Shown in pieces: positions 12,602-25,081 of a stretch of 64,000 nt of DNA; position 1 is the first letter of the stretch, and every line of letters begins with the position of its first letter. The position numbers and the translations under genes were made by a program. Origin of the DNA: Hippasteria phrygiana (Eukaryota; Echinodermata; Asteroidea; Valvatida; Goniasteridae). The stretch lies in the NCBI GenBank assembly GCA_037893225.1, contig JAZGUH010000115.1:62001-126000 (forward strand). Direction: 5' to 3'. The notes under the pieces are model-generated. The model was given only the letters and a program-made list of their open reading frames with translations, ran no database searches and was not told where the DNA came from.

Positions 12602-12832
12602 TCATACCCCAGGGAATTTGACAGGCATGGAGCAATAAATAGAAGGTAATATGCACACAGATGTTGGCCGGAAAGAAAATAAACATTGCGAGGTTTGAAT
12701 TTTCTCCACAAGTGTTAACTCTAAGAAGCCACCGATAATTGCAACATGTAGCGCCAGATCTAAGCTATCCATACATGTCAAAATTACTGTATTTGGTTTA
12801 TATTTCATGCAATTATGAATGAGTAAAGCAAG
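12602..12832. repeat. Hybrid monomer m6/m7
   Basis: Left part ccccaggg, gacaggc, agaagg and gatgttggccggaa; right part gtgttaac, ccaccg, tgtatttgg and tttat. The switch lies between about 12677 and 12713. It accounts for one of the two monomers missing from this unit. Confidence 0.8.
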
Positions 12833-14218
12833 TCATACCCTAGGGAATTTGACATGCATGGAGCAATAAATAAAAGGTAATCTGCACACAGATGGTGGCC
12901 GGGAAGAAAATAAACATTGCGAGGTTTGAATTTTCTCCACAAGTGTTAACTCTAAGAAGCCACCGATAATTGCAACATGTAGCGCCAGATCTAAGCTATC
13001 CATACATGTCAAAATTACTGAATTTGGTTGATATTTCATGCAATTATGAATGAGTAAAGCAAGTCCATACCCAGGGAATTTGACATGCATGGAGCAATAA
13101 ATAGACGGTAACATGTACACAGATGTTGGCCGGAAAGAAAATAAACATTGCGAGGTTTGCATTTTCTCCACAAGTGTTAACTCTAAGAAGCCGCCGATAA
13201 TTGCAACATGTAGCGCCAGATCTAAGCTATCCATACATGTCAAAATTACTGAATATGGTTGATATTTCATGCAATTATGAATGAGTAAAGCAAGTCATAC
13301 CCTAGGGAATTTGACATGCATGGAGCAATAAATAAAAGGTAATCTGCACACAGATGGTGGCCGGGAAGAAAATAAACATTGCGAGGTTTGAATTTTCTCC
13401 ACAAGTGTTAACTCTAAGAAGCCACCGATAATTGCAACATGTAGCGCCAGATCTAAGCTATCCATACATGTCAAAATTACTGAATTTGGTTGATATTTCA
13501 AGCAATTATGAATGAGTGAAGCAAGTCATACCCTAGGGAATTTGACATGCATGGAGCAATAAATAAAAGGTAATCTGCACACAGATGGTGGCCGGGAAGA
13601 AAATATACATTTCGAGGTTTGAATTTTCTCCACAAGTGTTAACTCTAAGAAGCCGCCGATAATTGCAACATGTAGCGCCAGATCTAAGCTATCCATACAT
13701 GTCAAAATTACTGAATTTGGTTGATATTTCATGCAATTATGAATGAGTAAAGCAAGTCATACCCCAGGGAATTTGACAGGCATGGAGCAATAAATAGAAG
13801 GTAATATGCACACAGATGTTGGCCGGAAAGAAAATAAACATTGCGAGGTTTGAATTTTCTCCACAAGTTTTAACTCTAAGAAGCCGCCGATAATTGCAAC
13901 ATGTAGCGCCAGATCTAAGCTATCCATACATGTCAAAATTACTGTATTTGGTTTATATTTCATGCAATTATGAATGAGTAAAGCAAGTCATACCCTAGGG
14001 AATTTGACATGCATGGAGCAATAAATAAAAGGTAATCTGCACACAGATGGTGGCCGGGAAGAAAATAAACATTGCGAGGTTTGAATTTTCTCCACAAGTG
14101 TTAACTCTAAGAAGCCACCGATAATTGCAACATGTAGCGCCAGATCTAAGCTATCCATACATGTCAAAATTACTGAATTTGGTTGATATTTCATGCAATT
14201 ATGAATGAGTAAAGCATG

Positions 14219-14450
14219 TCCATACCCCAGGGAATTTGACAGGCATGGAGCAATAAATAGAAGGTAATATGCACACAGATGTTGGCCGGAAAGAAAATAA
14301 ACATTGCGAGGTTTGAATTTTCTCCACAAGTTTTAACTCTAAGAAGCCACCGATAATTGCAACATGTAGCGCCAGATCTAAGCTATCCATACATGTCAAA
14401 ATTACTGTATTTGGTTTATATTTCATGCAATTATGAATGAGTAAAGCAAG
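14219..14450. repeat. Hybrid monomer m2/m3, 232 bp
   Basis: It begins with gtccataccccaggg, typical of the 232-bp type, but continues with gacaggc, agaagg and gatgttggcc of the next type. The switch is within roughly 14230-14240. It removes one monomer from the unit. Confidence 0.8.
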
Positions 14451-15605
14451 TCATACCCTAGGGAATTTGACATGCATGGAGCAATAAATAAAAGGTAATC
14501 TGCACACAGATGGTGGCCGGGAAGAAAATAAACATTGCGAGGTTTGAATTTTCTCCACAAGTGTTAACTCTAAGAAGCCACCGATAATTGCAACATGTAG
14601 CGCCAGATCTAAGCTATCCATACATGTCAAAATTACTGAATTTGGTTGATATTTCAAGCAATTATGAATGAGTGAAGCAAGTCATACCCTAGGGAATTTG
14701 ACATGCATGGAGCAATAAATAAAAGGTAATCTGCACACAGATGGTGGCCGGGAAGAAAATATACATTTCGAGGTTTGAATTTTCTCCACAAGTGTTAACT
14801 CTAAGAAGCCGCCGATAATTGCAACATGTAGCGCCAGATCTAAGCTATCCATACATGTCAAAATTACTGAATTTGGTTGATATTTCATGCAATTATGAAT
14901 GAGTAAAGCAAGTCATACCCCAGGGAATTTGACAGGCATGGAGCAATAAATAGAAGGTAATATGCACACAGATGTTGGCCGGAAAGAAAATAAACATTGC
15001 GAGGTTTGAATTTTCTCCACAAGTTTTAACTCTAAGAAGCCGCCGATAATTGCAACATGTAGCGCCAGATCTAAGCTATCCATACATGTCAAAATTACTG
15101 AATATGGTTGATATTTCATGCAATTATGAATGAGTAAAGCAAGTCATACCCTAGGGAATTTGACATGCATGGAGCAATAAATAAAAGGTAATCTGCACAC
15201 AGATGTTGGCCGGAAAGAAAATAAAAATTGCGAGGTTTGAATTTTCTCCACAAGTTTTAACTCTAAGAAGCCGCCGATAATTGCAACATGTAGCGCCAGA
15301 TCTAAGCTATCCATACATGTCAAAATTACTGAATTTGGTTGATATTTCATGCAATTATGAATGAGTAAAGCAAGTCCATACCCAGGGAATTTGACATGCA
15401 TGGAGCAATAAATAGACGGTAACATGTACACAGATGTTGGCCGGAAAGAAAATAAACATTGCGAGGTTTGCATTTTCTCCACAAGTGTTAACTCTAAGAA
15501 GCCGCCGATAATTGCAACATGTAGCGCCAGATCTAAGCTATCCATACATGTCAAAATTACTGAATATGGTTTATATTTCATGCAATTATGAATGAGTAAA
15601 GCAAG

Positions 15606-16530
15606 TCATACCCAAGGGAATTTGACATGCATGGAGCAATAAATAAAAGGTAATCTGCACACAGATGGTGCCCGGGAAGAAAATAAACATTGCGAGGTTT
15701 GAATTTTCTCCACAAGTGTTAACTCTAAGAAGCCACCGATAATTGCAACATGTAGCGCCAGATCTAAGCTATCCATACATGTCAAAATTACTGAATTTGG
15801 TTGATATTTCATGCAATTATGAATGAGTAAAGCATGTCCATACCCCAGGGAATTTGACATGCATGGAGCAATAAATAGACGGTAACATGTACACAGATGG
15901 TGGCCGGAAAGAAAATAAACATTGCGAGGTTTGAATTTTCTCCACAAGTTTTAACTCTAAGAAGCCGCCGATAATTGCAACATGTAGCGCCAGATCTAAG
16001 CTATCCATACATGTCAAAATTACTGAATTTGGTTGATATTTCATGCAATTATGAATGAGTAAAGCAAGTCATACCCTAGGGAATTTGACAGGCATGGAGC
16101 AATAAATAGAAGGTAATATGCACACAGATGTTGGCCGGAAAGAAAATAAACATTGCGAGGTTTGAATTTTCTCCACAAGTTTTAACTCTAAGAAGCCGCC
16201 GATAATTGCAACATGTAGCGCCAGATCTAAGCTATCCATACATGTCAAAATTACTGTATTTGGTTTATATTTCATGCAATTATGAATGAGTAAAGCAAGT
16301 CATACCCTAGGGAATTTGACATGCATGGAGCAATAAATAAAAGGTAATCTGCACACAGATGGTGGCCGGGAAGAAAATAAACATTGCGAGGTTTGAATTT
16401 TCTCCACAAGTGTTAACTCTAAGAAGCCGCCGATAATTGCAACATGTAGCGCCAGATCTAAGCTATCCATACATGTCAAAATTACTGAATATGGTTTATA
16501 TTTCATGCAATTATGAATGAGTAAAGCAAG
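15606..16530. repeat. Four-monomer partial HOR unit, copy 2 (925 bp)
   Basis: Same four monomer types, including the m4/m19 hybrid at 16300-16530, as 1508-2432 at an offset of 14,098. This supports a 61-monomer super-repeat made of the 4-mer plus units of 19, 20 and 18 monomers. Confidence 0.85.
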
Positions 16531-19500
16531 TCATACCCAAGGGAATTTGACATGCATGGAGCAATAAATAAAAGGTAATCTGCACACAGATGGTGCCCGG
16601 GAAGAAAATAAACATTGCGAGGTTTGAATTTTCTCCACAAGTGTTAACTCTAAGAAGCCACCGATAATTGCAACATGTAGCGCCAGATCTAAGCTATCCA
16701 TACATGTCAAAATTACTGAATTTGGTTGATATTTCATGCAATTATGAATGAGTAAAGCATGTCCATACCCCAGGGAATTTGACATGCATGGAGCAATAAA
16801 TAGACGGTAACATGTACACAGATGGTGGCCGGAAAGAAAATAAACATTGCGAGGTTTGAATTTTCTCCACAAGTTTTAACTCTAAGAAGCCGCCGATAAT
16901 TGCAACATGTAGCGCCAGATCTAAGCTATCCATACATGTCAAAATTACTGAATTTGGTTGATATTTCATGCAATTATGAATGAGTAAAGCAAGTCATACC
17001 CTAGGGAATTTGACAGGCATGGAGCAATAAATAGAAGGTAATATGCACACAGATGTTGGCCGGAAAGAAAATAAACATTGCGAGGTTTGAATTTTCTCCA
17101 CAAGTTTTAACTCTAAGAAGCCACCGATAATTGCAACATGTAGCGCCAGATCTAAGCTATCCATACATGTCAAAATTACTGTATTTGGTTTATATTTCAT
17201 GCAATTATGAATGAGTAAAGCAAGTCATACCCTAGGGAATTTGACATGCATGGAGCAATAAATAAAAGGTAATCTGCACACAGATGGTGGCCGGGAAGAA
17301 AATAAACATTGCGAGGTTTGAATTTTCTCCACAAGTGTTAACTCTAAGAAGCCACCGATAATTGCAACATGTAGCGCCAGATCTAAGCTATCCATACATG
17401 TCAAAATTACTGAATTTGGTTGATATTTCAAGCAATTATGAATGAGTGAAGCAAGTCATACCCTAGGGAATTTGACATGCATGGAGCAATAAATAAAAGG
17501 TAATCTGCACACAGATGGTGGCCGGGAAGAAAATATACATTTCGAGGTTTGAATTTTCTCCACAAGTGTTAACTCTAAGAAGCCGCCGATAATTGCAACA
17601 TGTAGCGCCAGATCTAAGCTATCCATACATGTCAAAATTACTGAATTTGGTTGATATTTCATGCAATTATGAATGAGTAAAGCAAGTCATACCCCAGGGA
17701 ATTTGACAGGCATGGAGCAATAAATAGAAGGTAATATGCACACAGATGTTGGCCGGAAAGAAAATAAACATTGCGAGGTTTGAATTTTCTCCACAAGTTT
17801 TAACTCTAAGAAGCCGCCGATAATTGCAACATGTAGCGCCAGATCTAAGCTATCCATACATGTCAAAATTACTGTATTTGGTTTATATTTCATGCAATTA
17901 TGAATGAGTAAAGCAAGTCATACCCTAGGGAATTTGACATGCATGGAGCAATAAATAAAAGGTAATCTGCACACAGATGGTGGCCGGGAAGAAAATAAAC
18001 ATTGCGAGGTTTGAATTTTCTCCACAAGTGTTAACTCTAAGAAGCCACCGATAATTGCAACATGTAGCGCCAGATCTAAGCTATCCATACATGTCAAAAT
18101 TACTGTATTTGGTTTATATTTCATGCAATTATGAATGAGTAAAGCAAGTCATACCCTAGGGAATTTGACATGCATGGAGCAATAAATAAAAGGTAATCTG
18201 CACACAGATGGTGGCCGGGAAGAAAATAAACATTGCGAGGTTTGAATTTTCTCCACAAGTGTTAACTCTAAGAAGCCACCGATAATTGCAACATGTAGCG
18301 CCAGATCTAAGCTATCCATACATGTCAAAATTACTGAATTTGGTTGATATTTCATGCAATTATGAATGAGTAAAGCAAGTCCATACCCAGGGAATTTGAC
18401 ATGCATGGAGCAATAAATAGACGGTAACATGTACACAGATGTTGGCCGGAAAGAAAATAAACATTGCGAGGTTTGCATTTTCTCCACAAGTGTTAACTCT
18501 AAGAAGCCGCCGATAATTGCAACATGTAGCGCCAGATCTAAGCTATCCATACATGTCAAAATTACTGAATATGGTTGATATTTCATGCAATTATGAATGA
18601 GTAAAGCAAGTCATACCCTAGGGAATTTGACATGCATGGAGCAATAAATAAAAGGTAATCTGCACACAGATGGTGGCCGGGAAGAAAATAAACATTGCGA
18701 GGTTTGAATTTTCTCCACAAGTTTTAACTCTAAGAAGCCACCGATAATTGCAACATGTAGCGCCAGATCTAAGCTATCCATACATGTCAAAATTACTGAA
18801 TTTGGTTGATATTTCAAGCAATTATGAATGAGTGAAGCAAGTCATACCCTAGGGAATTTGACATGCATGGAGCAATAAATAAAAGGTAATCTGCACACAG
18901 ATGGTGGCCGGGAAGAAAATATACATTTCGAGGTTTGAATTTTCTCCACAAGTGTTAACTCTAAGAAGCCGCCGATAATTGCAACATGTAGCGCCAGATC
19001 TAAGCTATCCATACATGTCAAAATTACTGAATTTGGTTGATATTTCATGCAATTATGAATGAGTAAAGCAAGTCATACCCCAGGGAATTTGACAGGCATG
19101 GAGCAATAAATAAAAGGTAATCTGCACACAGATGGTGGCCGGGAAGAAAATAAACATTGCGAGGTTTGAATTTTCTCCACAAGTGTTAACTCTAAGAAGC
19201 CACCGATAATTGCAACATGTAGCGCCAGATCTAAGCTATCCATACATGTCAAAATTACTGAATTTGGTTGATATTTCATGCAATTATGAATGAGTAAAGC
19301 ATGTCCATACCCCAGGGAATTTGACATGCATGGAGCAATAAATAGACGGTAACATGTACACAGATGGTGGCCGGAAAGAAAATAAACATTGCGAGGTTTG
19401 AATTTTCTCCACAAGTTTTAACTCTAAGAAGCCGCCGATAATTGCAACATGTAGCGCCAGATCTAAGCTATCCATACATGTCAAAATTACTGAATTTGGT

Positions 19501-20921
19501 TGATATTTCATGCAATTATGAATGAGTAAAGCAAGTCATACCCTAGGGAATTTGACAGGCATGGAGCAATAAATAGAAGGTAATATGCACACAGATGTTG
19601 GCCGGAAAGAAAATAAACATTGCGAGGTTTGAATTTTCTCCACAAGTTTTAACTCTAAGAAGCCACCGATAATTGCAACATGTAGCGCCAGATCTAAGCT
19701 ATCCATACATGTCAAAATTACTGTATTTGGTTTATATTTCATGCAATTATGAATGAGTAAAGCAAGTCATACCCTAGGGAATTTGACATGCATGGAGCAA
19801 TAAATAAAAGGTAATCTGCACACAGATGGTGGCCGGGAAGAAAATAAACATTGCGAGGTTTGAATTTTCTCCACAAGTGTTAACTCTAAGAAGCCACCGA
19901 TAATTGCAACATGTAGCGCCAGATCTAAGCTATCCATACATGTCAAAATTACTGAATTTGGTTGATATTTCAAGCAATTATGAATGAGTGAAGCAAGTCA
20001 TACCCTAGGGAATTTGACATGCATGGAGCAATAAATAAAAGGTAATCTGCACACAGATGGTGGCCGGGAAGAAAATATACATTTCGAGGTTTGAATTTTC
20101 TCCACAAGTGTTAACTCTAAGAAGCCGCCGATAATTGCAACATGTAGCGCCAGATCTAAGCTATCCATACATGTCAAAATTACTGAATTTGGTTGATATT
20201 TCATGCAATTATGAATGAGTAAAGCAAGTCATACCCCAGGGAATTTGACAGGCATGGAGCAATAAATAGAAGGTAATATGCACACAGATGTTGGCCGGAA
20301 AGAAAATAAACATTGCGAGGTTTGAATTTTCTCCACAAGTTTTAACTCTAAGAAGCCGCCGATAATTGCAACATGTAGCGCCAGATCTAAGCTATCCATA
20401 CATGTCAAAATTACTGAATATGGTTGATATTTCATGCAATTATGAATGAGTAAAGCAAGTCATACCCTAGGGAATTTGACATGCATGGAGCAATAAATAA
20501 AAGGTAATCTGCACACAGATGTTGGCCGGAAAGAAAATAAAAATTGCGAGGTTTGAATTTTCTCCACAAGTTTTAACTCTAAGAAGCCGCCGATAATTGC
20601 AACATGTAGCGCCAGATCTAAGCTATCCATACATGTCAAAATTACTGAATTTGGTTGATATTTCATGCAATTATGAATGAGTAAAGCAAGTCCATACCCA
20701 GGGAATTTGACATGCATGGAGCAATAAATAGACGGTAACATGTACACAGATGTTGGCCGGAAAGAAAATAAACATTGCGAGGTTTGCATTTTCTCCACAA
20801 GTGTTAACTCTAAGAAGCCGCCGATAATTGCAACATGTAGCGCCAGATCTAAGCTATCCATACATGTCAAAATTACTGAATATGGTTTATATTTCATGCA
20901 ATTATGAATGAGTAAAGCAAG
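16531..20921. repeat. Domain L HOR unit, 19 monomers (4391 bp), second copy
   Basis: Matches 2433-6823 type for type at an offset of 14,098, including the hybrid at 19073-19303 and the gttttaac variant in the monomer at 18611 (as at 4513). The units in between (6824, 11446) differ at that site, so this is a copy of the unit at 2433 rather than a generic unit. Confidence 0.86.
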
Positions 20922-23900
20922 TCATACCCAAGGGAATTTGACATGCATGGAGCAATAAATAAAAGGTAATCTGCACACAGATGGTGCCCGGGAAGAAAAT
21001 AAACATTGCGAGGTTTGAATTTTCTCCACAAGTGTTAACTCTAAGAAGCCACCGATAATTGCAACATGTAGCGCCAGATCTAAGCTATCCATACATGTCA
21101 AAATTACTGAATTTGGTTGATATTTCATGCAATTATGAATGAGTAAAGCATGTCCATACCCCAGGGAATTTGACATGCATGGAGCAATAAATAGACGGTA
21201 ACATGTACACAGATGGTGGCCGGAAAGAAAATAAACATTGCGAGGTTTGAATTTTCTCCACAAGTTTTAACTCTAAGAAGCCGCCGATAATTGCAACATG
21301 TAGCGCCAGATCTAAGCTATCCATACATGTCAAAATTACTGAATTTGGTTGATATTTCATGCAATTATGAATGAGTAAAGCAAGTCATACCCTAGGGAAT
21401 TTGACAGGCATGGAGCAATAAATAGAAGGTAATATGCACACAGATGTTGGCCGGAAAGAAAATAAACATTGCGAGGTTTGAATTTTCTCCACAAGTTTTA
21501 ACTCTAAGAAGCCGCCGATAATTGCAACATGTAGCGCCAGATCTAAGCTATCCATACATGTCAAAATTACTGTATTTGGTTGATATTTCATGCAATTATG
21601 AATGAGTAAAGCAAGTCATACCCTAGGGAATTTGACATGCATGGAGCAATAAATAAAAGGTAATCTGCACACAGATGGTGGCCGGGAAGAAAATAAACAT
21701 TGCGAGGTTTGAATTTTCCCCACAAGTGTTAACTCTAAGAAGCCACCGATAATTGCAACATGTAGCGCCAGATCTAAGCTATCCATACATGTCAAAATTA
21801 CTGAATTTGGTTGATATTTCAAGCAATTATGAATGAGTGAAGCAAGTCATACCCTAGGGAATTTGACATGCATGGAGCAATAAATAAAAGGTAATCTGCA
21901 CACAGATGGTGGCCGGGAAGAAAATATACATTTCGAGGTTTGAATTTTCTCCACAAGTGTTAACTCTAAGAAGCCGCCGATAATTGCAACATGTAGCGCC
22001 AGATCTAAGCTATCCATACATGTCAAAATTACTGAATTTGGTTGATATTTCATGCAATTATGAATGAGTAAAGCAAGTCATACCCCAGGGAATTTGACAG
22101 GCATGGAGCAATAAATAGAAGGTAATATGCACACAGATGTTGGCCGGAAAGAAAATAAACATTGCGAGGTTTGAATTTTCTCCACAAGTTTTAACTCTAA
22201 GAAGCCGCCGATAATTGCAACATGTAGCGCCAGATCTAAGCTATCCATACATGTCAAAATTACTGTATTTGGTTTATATTTCATGCAATTATGAATGAGT
22301 AAAGCAAGTCATACCCTAGGGAATTTGACATGCATGGAGCAATAAATAAAAGGTAATCTGCACACAGATGGTGGCCGGGAAGAAAATAAACATTGCGAGG
22401 TTTGAATTTTCTCCACAAGTGTTAACTCTAAGAAGCCACCGATAATTGCAACATGTAGCGCCAGATCTAAGCTATCCATACATGTCAAAATTACTGAATT
22501 TGGTTGATATTTCATGCAATTATGAATGAGTAAAGCAAGTCCATACCCAGGGAATTTGACATGCATGGAGCAATAAATAGACGGTAACATGTACACAGAT
22601 GTTGGCCGGAAAGAAAATAAACATTGCGAGGTTTGCATTTTCTCCACAAGTGTTAACTCTAAGAAGCCGCCGATAATTGCAACATGTAGCGCCAGATCTA
22701 AGCTATCCATACATGTCAAAATTACTGTATTTGGTTTATATTTCATGCAATTATGAATGAGTAAAGCAAGTCATACCCAAGGGAATTTGACATGCATGGA
22801 GCAATAAATAGACGGTAACATGTACACAGATGGTGGCCGGAAAGAAAATAAACATTGCGAGGTTTGAATTTTCTCCACAAGTTTTAACTCTAAGAAGCCG
22901 CCGATAATTGCAACATGTAGCGCCAGATCTAAGCTATCCATACATGTCAAAATTACTGAATTTGGTTGATATTTCATGCAATTATGAATGAGTAAAGCAA
23001 GTCATACCCTAGGGAATTTGACATGCATGGAGCAATAAATAAAAGGTAATCTGCACACAGATGGTGGCCGGGAAGAAAATAAACATTGCGAGGTTTGAAT
23101 TTTCTCCACAAGTGTTAACTCTAAGAAGCCACCGATAATTGCAACATGTAGCGCCAGATCTAAGCTATCCATACATGTCAAAATTACTGAATTTGGTTGA
23201 TATTTCAAGCAATTATGAATGAGTGAAGCAAGTCATACCCTAGGGAATTTGACATGCATGGAGCAATAAATAAAAGGTAATCTGCACACAGATGGTGGCC
23301 GGGAAGAAAATATACATTTCGAGGTTTGAATTTTCTCCACAAGTGTTAACTCTAAGAAGCCGCCGATAATTGCAACATGTAGCGCCAGATCTAAGCTATC
23401 CATACATGTCAAAATTACTGAATTTGGTTGATATTTCATGCAATTATGAATGAGTAAAGCAAGTCATACCCTAGGGAATTTGACATGCATGGAGCAATAA
23501 ATAGACGGTAACATGTACACAGATGTTGGCCGGAAAGAAAATAAACATTGCGAGGTTTGCATTTTCTCCACAAGTGTTAACTCTAAGAAGCCGCCGATAA
23601 TTGCAACATGTAGCGCCAGATCTAAGCTATCCATACATGTCAAAATTACTGAATATGGTTGATATTTCATGCAATTATGAATGAGTAAAGCAAGTCATAC
23701 CCTAGGGAATTTGACAGGCATGGAGCAATAAATAGAAGGTAATATGCACACAGATGTTGGCCGGAAAGAAAATAAACATTGCGAGGTTTGAATTTTCTCC
23801 ACAAGTTTTAACTCTAAGAAGCCGCCGATAATTGCAACATGTAGCGCCAGATCTAAGCTATCCATACATGTCAAAATTACTGAATTTGGTTGATATTTCA

Positions 23901-24387
23901 TGCAATTATGAATGAGTAAAGCAAGTCCATACCCAGGGAATGTGACATGCATGGAGCAATAAATAGACGGTAACATGTACACAGATGTTGGCCGGAAAGA
24001 AAATAAACATTGCGAGGTTTGCATTTTCTCCACAAGTGTTAACTCTAAGAAGCCGCCGATAATTGCAACATGTAGCGCCAGATCTAAGCTATCCATACAT
24101 GTCAAAATTACTGAATATGGTTGATATTTCATGCAATTATGAATGAGTAAAGCAAGTCATACCCTAGGGAATTTGACATGCATGGAGCAATAAATAGAAG
24201 GTAATATGCACACAGATGTTGGCCGGAAAGAAAATAAACATTGCGAGGTTCGAATTTTCTCCACAAGTTTTAACTCTAAGAAGCCGCCGATAATTGCAAC
24301 ATGTAGCGCCAGATCTAAGCTATCCATACATGTCAAAATTACTGTATTTGGTTTATATTTCATGCAATTATGAATGAGTAAAGCAAG
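20922..24387. repeat. Truncated, rearranged domain L unit, 15 monomers (3466 bp)
   Basis: The first six monomers match the unit at 6824, including private bases at 21582 and 21719. From 22309 the order breaks up. The monomer at 22309 is m7/m8, the one at 22540 has an m9 left part and a tgtatttgg tail, and the one at 22771 joins cccaaggg of m1 to agacgg of m2. Monomers carrying m9-type features follow. Two private bases, gaatgtgac (G at 23942) and gaggttcgaa (C at 24251), occur again only at 62544 and 62853. Confidence 0.84.
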
Positions 24388-25081
24388 TCATACCCTAGGG
24401 AATTTGACATGCATGGAGCAATAAATAAAAGGTAATCTGCACACAGATGGTGCCCGGGAAGAAAATAAACATTGCGAGGTTTGAATTTTCTCCACAAGTG
24501 TTAACTCTAAGAAGCCACCGATAATTGCAACATGTAGCGCCAGATCTAAGCTATCCATACATGTCAAAATTACTGAATTTGGTTGATATTTCATGCAATT
24601 ATGAATGAGTAAAGCAAGTCCATACCCCAGGGTATTTGACATGCATGGAGCAATAAATAGACGGTAAAATGTACACAGATGGTGGCCGGAAAGAAAATAA
24701 ACATTGCGAGGTTTGAATTTTCTCCACAAGTTTTAACTCTAAGAAGCCGCCGATAATTGCAACATGTAGCGCCAGATCTAAGCTATCCATACATGTCAAA
24801 ATTACTGAATTTGGTTGATATTTCATGCAATTATGAATGAGTAAAGCAAGTCATACCCTAGGGAATTTGACAGGCATGGAGCAATAAATAGAAGGTAATA
24901 TGCACAAAGATGTTGGCCGGAAAGAAAATAAACATTGCGAGGTTTGAATTTTCTCCACAAGTTTTAACTCTAAGAAGCCACCGATAATTGCAACATGTAG
25001 CGCCAGATCTAAGCTATCCATACATGTCAAAATTACTGTATTTGGTTTATATTTCATGCAATTATGAATGAGTAAAGCAAG

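Larger units (their letters stand above)
11446..15605. repeat. Domain L HOR unit, 18 monomers (4160 bp)
   Basis: Compared with the 20-monomer unit it lacks two monomers, and each loss is marked by a hybrid. The monomer at 12602-12832 joins an m6 left part (ccccaggg, gacaggc, gatgttggcc) to an m7 right part (gtgttaac, ccaccg). The monomer at 14219-14450 joins the extra-C start of type m2 to the gacaggc/agaagg body of type m3. The second hybrid is also what opens the window at bases 1-223. Confidence 0.86.
1200..24616. repeat. Domain L: 19/20/18-monomer HOR array
   Basis: The domain is built from HOR units that start with a CCCGGG-bearing monomer preceded by cccaaggg. Units begin at 1508, 2433, 6824, 11446, 15606, 16531 and 20922. 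The 232-bp monomer that follows carries gtaacatgtacac and is preceded by gcatgtcc. Unit lengths are 925, 4391, 4622, 4160, 925, 4391 and 3466 bp. The right border is the first base where the sequence leaves the L pattern (gcaagtcc instead of gcatgtcc at 24617), followed by gtaaaatgt at 24668. Confidence 0.88.
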
